Source of the DNA: JADDRA01 sp051005375
Lineage (GTDB): Bacteria > Actinomycetota > Acidimicrobiia > Acidimicrobiales > CADCSY01
NCBI GenBank assembly: GCA_051005375.1
Contig: JBPCJK010000206.1
Span: 1 to 12,047 of the forward strand
Length of the DNA stretch: 12,047 nucleotides
Reading direction: 5' to 3'
The translations under genes were made by a program, and so were the position numbers. Positions 1 through 6,274 of the stretch are shown piece after piece. Under the pieces are notes generated by a model. It was not told where the DNA came from and made no database searches. It was given only the letters and a program-made list of their open reading frames with translations. The number at the start of each line of letters is the position of its first letter. Position 1 is the first letter of the stretch.

Positions 1-183
1 ATCCCGGGTGCTGGCCGCTTCCACGGTGGAGAACCGGGGCCACACCGTGCGCCGGTTCGTGAGGTTCACGAACGAGTACCCGTGGTCGTGGACGGCGGCC
101 GACGCAGAGGCGTGGACGTCGTCGCTGTGTCGGAGGGGCTCGCCCACTCGACGATCAGCGGCTACCAGGAGTCGGTGGCATGA
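1..183 (+). pseudogene. Tyrosine recombinase/integrase N-terminal fragment, frameshifted and truncated
   Basis: The frame entering from the left edge (positions 2-127) reads like the SAM-like core-binding domain of a phage/XerC-type integrase: STVENRGHTVRRF, then FTNEYPWSWT and DAEAWTSSL. At about 126-130 the frame breaks. Inserting one G (CTGTGTCGG to CTGGTGTCGG) continues it as VSEGLAHSTISGYQESVA, the expected end of helix 3 and start of helix 4 of that domain. A TGA follows at 181-183. The catalytic domain with the R-H-R-Y residues is absent, and I see no continuation downstream. The piece is therefore a remnant that could not recombine DNA, and its 5' end lies outside the window. Family assignment rests on the domain's sequence pattern; which element it served cannot be told. 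Confidence 0.6.
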
Positions 184-267
184 GTCCCTCTACAGGAGCC
201 GCACCCATATAATAATGCAAACTGCGCGGAATCTTGACGGGCACGCCGGTGGTCGATTGTCATCGAT
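184..267. other. Short intergenic stretch with an AT-rich patch
   Basis: Between the integrase remnant and the hydrolase stop codon lies a short stretch with a clearly AT-richer patch at about 206-221 (CCCATATAATAATGCAAA). It contains a TATAAT string, but no convincing -35 or downstream gene on the plus strand supports a promoter. Integrase similarity ends at its left border, so it may mark a rearrangement junction (inference). Confidence 0.3.
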
Positions 268-1013
268 CTATTGGAGGGTTGTTCGGAAGAGTTGCTCGAT
301 GCGGTCCCATGCGTTGGCGGCCGCTTGGGGGTCGAAGGTGTCGCGTCGGTCGCAGAGGAAGCCGTGCGGTGCGCCGAGGTACTCGACGATCTGGTGATCG
401 ATCGCAGCGTCGCGTAGGGCGACGGAGATGGCTTGGCGGTGTTCGGCGGGGACGACGTGGTCGAGTTCACCGACCAGCATCAGCATGCGAGCGGTGATGC
501 CCGCGGTTCCGTCGATGGTGGGGTCCGGCTGGCTGATGGGGATGTCGGTGGTGGGGATCCATCCTCCGTAGGCGACGATGACGGCGGCGAGGTCGAACGT
601 GGTGGCTGCGAGATAGGCGATGTGGCCGCCGACGCTCAGCCCGATCATGGCGACGTTGCGGGCGTGCCCGGCGCGTAGGTGGCTATGGCGGCGTGCACGT
701 CGGCGAGCACGTGTGGCCTGGTCATCTGTTGCAGGAGCTCGAAGCCGCGTGCGCGGCCGTCCTGGTCCTCGGCCAGTTCGACTCCGGGAGCGATCCGGTG
801 GTGGAAGTCTGGTGCCACCGCGAGGTAGCCGAGCGACGCAAGACGCTCACACACATCACGGACGTGAGCGCTCACGCCGAACAGTTCCATCGCCACGATC
901 ACACCGGGATGGGGACCGTCCGAGGTCGGACGCGCCACATAGGCGCCCATGGAGTCACCGTCGACGAGGGTGATGTCGACGCGTTCGGTGTAGATGTCTG
1001 CTGGTGCTTTCAT
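268..1013 (-). pseudogene. Dienelactone hydrolase family alpha/beta hydrolase, one frameshift
   Basis: The family hydrolyses dienelactones and other small esters or lactones in the cytoplasm; the substrate here is unknown. The first part (ATG at 1013, to about 660) shows VAMELFGVSAHVRDV and LGYLAVAPDF, with the family Glu at residue 43. The second part (648-268) carries the nucleophile motif GLSVGG, VGELDHVVP and GAPHGF. In the repaired protein these give a Ser127-Asp185-His217 triad; classical DLH uses Cys at the nucleophile, so this is the Ser variant. The frames join after YAPGT if one C is restored in the CCC run at about 660-668 (P-R-N-V-A-M-I-G). The repaired length is 248 residues, normal for the family. 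Its ATG overlaps the aldo/keto reductase stop as ATGA, so the two were translationally coupled. Whether the frameshift is biological or a sequence error cannot be decided here. Confidence 0.8.
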
Positions 1014-1992
1014 GTCGTCTCCCGGGCGGTGTGGTGGGCAGCGAATGACCGTCGATCACCCGACCAGGCTGCTCTTGGTGCCACCGCGTCGATCTCGGCG
1101 ACGTCTGCTGGTGTGAGTTCGATGTCGGTCGCCGCGGCGTTCTCCTCGACTCGCTTCGCATGTCTCGTCCCAGGATCGGAACGACATCGTGGCCGTGTGC
1201 GAGGAGCCAGGCGAGCGCGAGCTGGGCCGGTGTGACGTCACGCTGGAACGCCAGTTCTCGTAGCTTGCCGACCAAAGCCCGATTGGCACCGAGGTGTTCG
1301 CCCCGGAAGCGTGGGTCTTCGTGGCGAAGATCCTTGTCTGTGATCGTTTCAGCGGCGATCTCGCCGGCGAGGAATCCCCGTCCGAGCGGGCTGTAGGGGA
1401 CGACACCGATGCCCAGTCGGCGTGCGGTGGGGACGATCTCATCCTCGATGTCACGCCACCACAGCGACCACTCTGACTGCAGCGCGGCGATCGGATGCAC
1501 CGCCACCGCGTCGTGAAGTTGGGCCGGGCTGCACTCCGAGACACCGAGGTGGCCGACCTTGCCCTCTCGGACGAGTTGGGCCATGGCACCGATCGTTTCG
1601 CCGATCGGAATATCGTGGTCGACACGATGCAGGTAGTACAGATCGATGTGGTCGGTGCCCAGGCGAGCCAGCGATGCCTCACAGAAACCGCGGACATGAT
1701 CGGGCCGCGAGTCGACCTGCACGCCGTTGTCGTCGCGGACAATGCCGACCTTGGTGGCCAGAACAACGTCGTCACGGTGGCCGATCAGCGCCCGGCCCAC
1801 GAGGCCTTCGTTGTGTCCGGCGCCGTAGCTCATCGCGGTGTCCCAGAAGTTGACGCCGACTTCGAGCGCTCGATGCAGCGTGCGGATCGATTCGCCGTCG
1901 TCGGCGGGACCGTAGGCCTGTGACATGCCCATGCAGCCCAGTCCGATCGCCGAGACCGTGAGTCCTGTGGTGCCAAGCGTCCGTTGCTTCAT
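1010..1992 (-). pseudogene. Aldo/keto reductase, C-terminal frameshift
   Basis: This is a cytosolic NADPH-dependent carbonyl reductase of the (beta/alpha)8 barrel family. It starts MKQRTLGTTGLTVSAIGLGCMG. The tetrad is visible as Asp51, Tyr56 (DTAMSY), Lys81 (ATKVG) and His122 (LYYLHRVD). NADP-binding features follow: LGVSECS, QSEWSLWWRD and VPYSPLGRGFLAG. The barrel is intact to VVPILG. There the frame breaks at about 1168-1172, and the uninterrupted frame runs on as low-complexity Arg/Ser-rich protein to 955, which is not real. Restoring one G (CTGGGACG to CTGGGGACG) gives ILGTRHAKRVEENAAA, TDIELTPADVAEID and a TGA at 1012-1010. That yields 327 residues, the family's usual size, ending in an ATGA overlap with the hydrolase start. 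The gene is divergent from the XRE regulator at 2067, a likely controller. Substrate unknown. Confidence 0.85.
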
Positions 1993-2038
1993 GGCGTCGA
2001 CGGTACGGAACTCTCACACTGGTAACCACCGTCTGTTC

Positions 2039-2048
2039 ATACTAGTAT
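2039..2048. promoter_or_regulatory. Palindrome in the AKR/regulator divergent region
   Basis: ATACTAGTAT is a perfect 10-bp palindrome in the 74-bp gap between the divergently read reductase (start 1992) and XRE regulator (start 2067). It lies 18 bp upstream of the regulator ATG and is AT-rich in otherwise GC-rich DNA. A role as operator for the adjacent regulator, controlling both genes, is inferred from position and symmetry only. Confidence 0.3.
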
Positions 2049-2066
2049 CAGAAGTGGGAGGCTGTC

Positions 2067-2915
2067 ATGGTGGATGCCAAGGCAACGTTGCGAGCAGGCG
2101 AACTGGCCGACCTGCTGCGGGCCCGGCGCGCCCGGCTGCAGCCGGAGGACGTCGGCCTTCCCGCCGGGCGACGTCGTCGCACGCCCGGACTCCGCCGTGA
2201 GGAGGTCGCATCGCTCGCCGCGATCTCGACCACCTACTACACGTTCCTCGAACAGGGCCGTGACATCCGGCCCTCCCGACAGGTCCTCGACTCCCTCGCC
2301 TCGGCGCTGCGACTCGTCACCGCTGAACGCGTCCACCTCCATCACCTCGTCTACGACGACGATGAACCTGCGGCGCTCCCCGAAGAGTCGGTCAGTCCCG
2401 CCGTCGTCGAGTTGATCGACCGCCTCGACCCGGCACCTGCGTACCTCACCGGCAGACGTTACGACGTGCTCTTGTCGAACCGGACGGCTCGCGCCTTGTG
2501 GACCGACTGGACCGCCTGCGACGCCGATCAACGCAACATCGTGTGGTGGACCCTCACTGACCCCGAGGCCCGAACCATCCTCATCGACTGGGAGGACGAA
2601 GCCGCCAGCGCCCTTGCCCGGTACCGAGCCGCCGCCGACCGCCATCCCAACGATCCCGCGTTCACCGACCTCACCGAACGGCTGCACGAAGCGGTCCCGG
2701 AGGTACGCAAATGGTGGGCCGACCACACCATCGCACCCTTGAGCTCCGGCACCAAACGGCTCCATCACCCCCGCATCGGCGACCTCGAACTCACCTTCGT
2801 CGTCCTCCAGGTCGCCGAACACCCCAGCCAAACGCTCGTCGCCTTCACGCCGACCGCCCAGGACGAGACTCGTATCGCCCGCCTCATCGAGCCCGGATCG
2901 TCGCGTTCGTCTTGA
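2067..2915 (+). CDS. XRE-family regulator with MmyB-like ligand-binding domain
   Basis: A 282-residue cytoplasmic DNA-binding transcription regulator. Residues about 10-90 form the helix-turn-helix domain with the hallmarks of this subfamily: LADLLRARRARLQPEDVGLP, RTPGLRREEVA, then SLAAISTTYYTFLEQGRD. From about residue 105 the C-terminal MmyB-like sensor domain follows, with PAYLTGRRYDVLLSNRTARAL, a Trp-rich stretch (NIVWWTLTDPEAR) and the late LELTFVVLQVAEHPSQTLVAFTP. ATG 2067 is preceded by GTGGGAGG at suitable spacing. The gene is intact, unlike its neighbours on both sides. Such regulators commonly sit beside and control an oxidoreductase gene; here it is divergent from the aldo/keto reductase. 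The ligand is unknown; a fatty acid-like ligand has been proposed for the domain. Confidence 0.9.
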   Translation: MVDAKATLRAGELADLLRARRARLQPEDVGLPAGRRRRTPGLRREEVASLAAISTTYYTFLEQGRDIRPSRQVLDSLASALRLVTAERVHLHHLVYDDDEPAALPEESVSPAVVELIDRLDPAPAYLTGRRYDVLLSNRTARALWTDWTACDADQRNIVWWTLTDPEARTILIDWEDEAASALARYRAAADRHPNDPAFTDLTERLHEAVPEVRKWWADHTIAPLSSGTKRLHHPRIGDLELTFVVLQVAEHPSQTLVAFTPTAQDETRIARLIEPGSSRSS

Positions 2916-2928
2916 GCGTTTCGCTGAT

Positions 2929-3593
2929 TCACTGCACTGCTGGCAGCCTCGTCCGAGTTGCTCGGGTGGGGTATGGTTGGCTGCGGTCGCCGCGGTGGAT
3001 CGGGCCTGACTCATACATTTCGCAGACACCTCGTGATGACGACCGGTCAGATTGTCCGGTCAGATCGCTCGAGCGGACACGATCAGGCCGTAGCCGAACC
3101 CAGACAGTGCCGCTCTTCGGGTCGCAGTGCAGGTAGTCGCGAAAGCGGGGGTCCCAGATCGACTCGTCGTTGCCGAGGGAGCGGGACAGCTTGCCACGGT
3201 CACGCTCGGCGTCGTAGGGACGATCTCTCCCGCGCCGGTGGCGACGACGGGCCGGACGAGACCAGCGGCCACCTCGCAGACGTCGACGCTTAGGGCGAGC
3301 CGGGGATCCTCGCCGACCCGGTCGACGAGCTTCCCCACCGGCCCGGACAGGATCCAGAAGGCGCCGTCCTCCCACAGGTACGAGGTCGGGCGGATGGTCG
3401 GTCCTGCGGTCGCGACTTGTGCCGTCAGCGGTTGAGCCAGGACTCCCGCCAACCCACGTGTACTTCCGACGAACTCCTCCGCGCCGGACGTCTTTCTCGG
3501 AACGGCCTCGGACCGGTGCGACTCGAGCAGCGCTTGCTTCCCACTTGTCCGCAAGACGACGAGGCACATGATCATGAGTTCTTGTCGCATCAT
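2929..3593 (-). pseudogene. FMN/F420-type split-barrel (pyridoxamine 5'-phosphate oxidase-like) protein, one frameshift
   Basis: The family folds as a dimeric split beta-barrel binding FMN or F420. The first part (to about 3210) has VLAQPLTAQVATAG, RPTSYLWEDGAFWILSGP and KLVDRVGEDPRLALSVDVCE, then GAGEIVP. The continuation lies in another frame: YDAERDRGKLSRSLG, WDPRFRDYL and GTVWVRLRPDRV. Restoring one C in the CCC run near 3216-3222 (GTCCCTACG to GTCCCCTACG) fuses the two and gives 221 residues. The C-terminus runs about 35 residues past where such proteins normally end (near DLTGQ), with low-complexity sequence. The N-terminus is uncertain: ATGs at 3593, 3590, 3575 and 3569 exist, none has a good ribosome site, and homology only begins near residue 45. 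Exact reaction unknown. Confidence 0.7.
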
Positions 3594-3598
3594 CGCAC

Positions 3599-3604
3599 TA
3601 GAAT
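3599..3604 (+). promoter_or_regulatory. Candidate -10 element (TAGAAT) of the HNH gene
   Basis: TAGAAT fits the actinobacterial -10 pattern TANNNT and lies about 45 bp upstream of the likely HNH start. I see no convincing -35 at 17-18 bp. It abuts the palindrome at 3604-3619, the arrangement expected if a repressor bound there to block transcription (inference). Confidence 0.35.
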
Positions 3605-3619
3605 CAAACGTACGTTTGA
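3604..3619. promoter_or_regulatory. 16-bp perfect palindrome, candidate LexA (SOS) box
   Basis: TCAAACGTACGTTTGA is a perfect inverted repeat. It resembles the mycobacterial SOS box TCGAAC-N4-GTTCGA, with two symmetric differences (G to A, C to T). Members of the 13E12-repeat HNH family have been reported in the M. tuberculosis LexA regulon, and this box sits directly before such a gene. A TetR-type operator for either flanking gene is the main alternative. Confidence 0.45.
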
Positions 3620-3649
3620 CGATCTGCCGTGAGCGGAGGGAGCAGGACC

Positions 3650-4999
3650 GTGGGAGAGCCCATTGTGAGCCCGGAGGTTGCTTCCGGGGTGATGGCGTTG
3701 GCAGCAGTGCCGACCGAGCGCCTGGAGGCCGAGATCACCGAGCTGGCGGCGCATCTCAACGCCGCCGAGTGCCGGTGGCTGTTGCTGGTGGCCGAGTTCG
3801 ACCGGAGGGAGGGGTGGGGCACCTGGGAGTGCCGGTCCTGCGCCCACTGGCTCAACTGGAAGTGCGGGATCGCCCTCAGCGCTGCCCATGACAAGGTCCG
3901 GGTGGCGCACTGCCTGGGGCGACTCTCGCTCATCACCGCCGCCTTCGCCGCGGGCGAGCTCAGCTACTCCAAGGTCCGGGCCCTCACCCGGGTGGCCACG
4001 CCCGGCAACGAGGCGGCCCTGTTGGATATGGCCCGGGCCGGCACCGCCGCCCACCTCGAGCGCATCGTGCGGTCGTATCGGGGTGCCCTGCGCAACGAGG
4101 AGGTTGACCAGGCCAACCGGATCCACGGCGAGCGTTTCCTGCGTTGGCACAACGACGACGACGGGAGCCTGGTGCTGCGAGCTCGGCTTTCTCCCGAGCA
4201 TGGTGCCCTGGTGGTCAAGGCTCTCGAATGCGCCAAGGAGGCTGTGGATGAGTCTTCCGCGGAAGACTCATCCACAGGCAGTGACACCCGGGCCCAGCGC
4301 CTGGCCGATGCCCTGGTGGTCATGGCCGAGAGCTTCCTGGCCACCGGTCCGAAGGCCGGCACCGGTGGTGACCGCCACCTGGTGAGCGTGCACGTCGACG
4401 CCGAGGTGTTGGGCAGTGACGCCGACGGCCGTTGCCAGCTCGAGGATGGTGCTGCCCTGGCGGCGGAGACGGCCCGGCGCCTGGCCTGTGACGCCGCCGT
4501 GGTGGGCATCGTCGAGGACGGCGACGAGAACCCCCTCGACGTGGGCCGCAAGACCCGCTCCATCTCCCCGGCGCTGCGCCGGGCGCTGCGCTCCCGCGAC
4601 GGGGGCTGTCGCTTCCCGGGTTGTGTGAACCGGGCCTTCGTCGACGGGCACCACGTCCGCCACTGGGCCCAGGGCGGCGAGACCAGCCTGGCCAATACCT
4701 GCCTTCTCTGCCGTGCCCACCACCGGGCGCTGCACGAGGGCGGCTACCGCATGGAGGCGGGGTTCGACGGGGCCAACCCGTGGGTGTTCTTCCGACCCGA
4801 CGGCACGGTGGTGCCGGCGACACCGCCGCCGTTGCCGGCCAGCGACCCCACCGCCGTGGTGGGCCACAACGCCGAGCTCGACATCGGCCCGGCGACCGCC
4901 ATCCCTGGTTGGTACGGCGAGCACCTCGACGTGGGCCTGGCCCTCGACGCCTTGTTCAGCATCGACGTTCACCGAGCACCGCCCGACTCGCCTTTTTGA
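3650..4999 (+). CDS. DUF222/HNH endonuclease, 13E12-repeat family
   Basis: A metal-dependent HNH nuclease of the abundant actinobacterial DUF222 family, whose biological role is not established. The 449-residue protein has a DUF222 region at about residues 25-290 (ERLEAEITELAAHLNAAEC, GWGTWECRSCAHWLNW, GELSYSKVRALTRVATP, FLRWHNDDDGSLVLRARL). A short acidic/Ser linker sits near 198-210 and an HNH domain at about 312-362. That domain shows RDGGCRFPGC (Cys320), the catalytic DGHHVRHWAQGG, Asn in SLANTCLLC and CRAHHRALH. The linker codons form a 36-bp palindrome. GTG 3650 is chosen because GGAGGG lies 10 bp upstream; GTG 3629 has no ribosome site and GTG 3665 is another possibility. A LexA-like palindrome precedes the gene. 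It is intact and GC-richer than the frameshifted genes to its left. I see no obvious terminator. Confidence 0.9.
   Translation: MGEPIVSPEVASGVMALAAVPTERLEAEITELAAHLNAAECRWLLLVAEFDRREGWGTWECRSCAHWLNWKCGIALSAAHDKVRVAHCLGRLSLITAAFAAGELSYSKVRALTRVATPGNEAALLDMARAGTAAHLERIVRSYRGALRNEEVDQANRIHGERFLRWHNDDDGSLVLRARLSPEHGALVVKALECAKEAVDESSAEDSSTGSDTRAQRLADALVVMAESFLATGPKAGTGGDRHLVSVHVDAEVLGSDADGRCQLEDGAALAAETARRLACDAAVVGIVEDGDENPLDVGRKTRSISPALRRALRSRDGGCRFPGCVNRAFVDGHHVRHWAQGGETSLANTCLLCRAHHRALHEGGYRMEAGFDGANPWVFFRPDGTVVPATPPPLPASDPTAVVGHNAELDIGPATAIPGWYGEHLDVGLALDALFSIDVHRAPPDSPF
4242..4277. repeat. 36-bp perfect palindrome inside the HNH gene
   Basis: The left arm CTGTGGATGAGTCTTCCG (4242-4259) is followed at once by its exact reverse complement (4260-4277), with no spacer, centred on CCGCGG. 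It encodes the linker AVDESSAEDSSTGS between the DUF222 region and the HNH domain. A perfect 18-bp arm is far beyond chance in this window. Confidence 0.95.
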
Positions 5000-5242
5000 T
5001 CCTCGGTAGCGCTGGCGGAGCAACCAACCATGGACCGGCATCACCACCGAGGCCCACGATGAGGCGATTTGCTGGCTCGGCATCGACGATCCCACTGAGG
5101 CACACATCGCCGCCGGATGTTCCACCTCGGTGGTGGGCGGTTCACGCTGCCAGCAGGCTGTAACCATCGACAACCAGGCTGGCAACGACCGTCGGAATGC
5201 ATGTCGTGCGGCGGCGGGCGGGTGTGGGCGTGCGTGCGTGCG
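5000..5242. other. Gene-free stretch between HNH gene and tRNA-Pro
   Basis: No recognisable gene. An 11-bp inverted repeat, CACCACCGAGG (5042-5052) with CCTCGGTGGTG (5125-5135), encloses 72 bp. A weaker 7-bp pair (TGCCAGC 5148, GCTGGCA 5178) follows. A tandem GCGT run lies at about 5229-5244 next to the tRNA. One plus-strand frame stays open from 5010 to 5297 and looks protein-like in part (TEAHDEAICWLGIDDPTEAH). It has no start codon and runs into the antisense of the tRNA, so I do not call it a gene. Confidence 0.4.
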
Positions 5243-5317
5243 TCGGGAAGGCGGGATTCGAACCCGCGACCTCAGCGTCCCGAACGCTGCGCGCTAACCA
5301 AGCTGCGCTACTTCCCG
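5243..5317 (-). tRNA. tRNA-Pro (anticodon CGG)
   Basis: On the minus strand all cloverleaf parts are present: acceptor CGGGAAG/CTTCCCG, D-arm GCGC-AGCTTGGTTA-GCGC, and anticodon arm CAGCG-TTCGGGA-CGCTG with anticodon CGG (5282-5280). The T-arm is GCGGG-TTCGAAT-CCCGC and the discriminator base is A. It reads CCG proline codons. The CCA end is not encoded. The gene begins only 11 bp after the stop of the upstream same-strand receiver gene, so it is probably co-transcribed with it or driven from a promoter within it. Its 3' end faces the accessory left half of the window. Confidence 0.97.
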
Positions 5318-5328
5318 GCTCGTCGAGC

Positions 5329-5757
5329 CTACCCGAGGGGAACGAAGGCAGTGCTGGCTTCGGGAGCGTCGGTGGAGTCGAACCACGTGCCCCCGTCGAG
5401 CAAGGCCCGTACCGCCCTCCCCAGGCGGATGGGGTCGAGCGGCTTGATGACCCAGCCCTCGGCTCCTGACCGCTTGGCCAGGAACACGTCGGCGCGGCGG
5501 TCGAGCAGCATGAGGATAGGCACGTGGCCCAGCCGGCCGGCGCCCTCCTCCAGTCGGAGGTTGAGGCAGGCGGCCATGCCCCCCATGTTGCCGATCTGCA
5601 GGTCGAGCACGACAAGGTCGGGCAGCCGGTCCTCGACTGCAGGGAGCACGTCGAGGCCGGCCAGGACGCTGCGCACGGCGACATCGGCTCCACCCACTCC
5701 GGCGGTCACGTGGTCTACGACTCCGGGGGCGTCGCTGGCGACGAGGATGTCAGGCAT
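5329..5757 (-). CDS. Stand-alone response-regulator receiver domain protein
   Basis: This 142-residue cytoplasmic signalling protein consists of one CheY-like receiver domain and no output domain, so it would act by protein-protein contact. It begins MPDILVASDAPGVV, with acidic Asp9 (only one of the usual acidic pair is evident). The phosphoacceptor Asp52 lies in LVVLDLQIGNMGG and the conserved Lys105 in GWVIKPLDP. The Thr/Ser normally found at the end of beta-4 is replaced in PILMLLDRR (Leu), so the switching mechanism may be altered. No histidine kinase is nearby. The gene is divergent from a STAS protein gene and followed closely by tRNA-Pro. ATG 5757 starts the domain exactly at beta-1; the frame remains open upstream but that part is not domain-like. 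Confidence 0.85.
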   Translation of the reverse strand: MPDILVASDAPGVVDHVTAGVGGADVAVRSVLAGLDVLPAVEDRLPDLVVLDLQIGNMGGMAACLNLRLEEGAGRLGHVPILMLLDRRADVFLAKRSGAEGWVIKPLDPIRLGRAVRALLDGGTWFDSTDAPEASTAFVPLG

Positions 5758-5800
5758 GGCCGCGAAGCGTACCTCTGCGGTCACGTCCGGCGTCGAGGGG

Positions 5801-5806
5801 TAGGGT
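5801..5806 (+). promoter_or_regulatory. Candidate -10 element (TAGGGT) for the STAS gene
   Basis: TAGGGT matches the actinobacterial -10 pattern and lies about 54 bp upstream of the STAS GTG start. The -35 region at the right spacing (around CGGTCA, 5778-5783) is only weakly similar to the consensus. It lies in the 102-bp divergent gap with the receiver gene. Confidence 0.3.
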
Positions 5807-5859
5807 GGCGGCCTGCGGCTACCAGCCCTGCCGTCCCTGCTGCCAGCCCTGGAGGTCCT

Positions 5860-6201
5860 GTGCTCGAGATCAACGTCGACCAGACGGGGGAGTACAGCGT
5901 CTGTCGACCGGTGGGCGAGCTCGATGCCTTCACCGTCGGCCAGTTCCGGGAGGTGCTGACCGAGCTCGGGGGCAGTGAGCGTCTGCTCATCGACCTGTCG
6001 GGCGTACCGTTCCTGGATTCCGCCGGCCTCGGCGCCCTCATCGGGGGCGTTCGCCGGGCACGGGAGGCTGGGGGCGACGTCGCCGTCTACGGGGCCCGTC
6101 CGGCGGTCGCCCGACTGTTGCACACCACCGGCTTCGACCGGGTGGCCTCGGTCTCCGACAGCGAGGACGAGGCCGCCAAGGCCTTCTCCGACCCTACGTA
6201 G
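5860..6201 (+). CDS. STAS-domain anti-sigma factor antagonist
   Basis: A 113-residue single STAS domain protein of the SpoIIAA/RsbV type. Such proteins release a sigma factor by binding its anti-sigma kinase, and are inactivated by Ser phosphorylation. Visible marks are VCRPVGELDAFTVGQFREVL, LLIDLSGVPFLDSAGLGAL with the phosphorylatable Ser54 in DSAG, and a C-terminal AVARLLHTTGFDRV. GTG 5860 is chosen because GGAGG sits just upstream (5851-5855) and the domain begins there; the same frame is open much further upstream but is not domain-like. No anti-sigma or sigma gene is in the window. It is divergent from the receiver gene; a shared partner-switching pathway is possible but unproven. Confidence 0.9.
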   Translation: MLEINVDQTGEYSVCRPVGELDAFTVGQFREVLTELGGSERLLIDLSGVPFLDSAGLGALIGGVRRAREAGGDVAVYGARPAVARLLHTTGFDRVASVSDSEDEAAKAFSDPT

Positions 6202-6274
6202 CTGGGCGCATCGTGTCGGCAGTGGCCAGGGGCCGTCGGCCATGACGACGCCCCGGTAACTTCCCTCCGGTTCC

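Noticed and set aside
202..221. TATAAT string as a promoter
   Set aside because: No -35, no ribosome site and no downstream plus-strand gene; the match is likely due to local AT richness.
955..1160. C-terminal extension of the aldo/keto reductase frame beyond VVPILG
   Set aside because: It is Arg/Ser/His-rich with no family similarity. The alternative frame gives the expected C-terminus and an ATGA overlap, so the extension is a frameshift artefact.
2037..3029. Long minus-strand open frame (about 330 codons) opposite the XRE regulator
   Set aside because: Gly/Asp/Val-rich shadow of a gene with clear HTH and MmyB motifs; no recognisable domain.
4268..5185. Minus-strand open frame opposite the HNH gene
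   Set aside because: No domain recognised; the plus strand carries DUF222 and a full HNH motif.
5229..5244. Tandem GCGT repeats as a possible regulatory or phase-variable tract
   Set aside because: Only about four imperfectly bounded units, next to the tRNA and outside any gene; too short to support a function.
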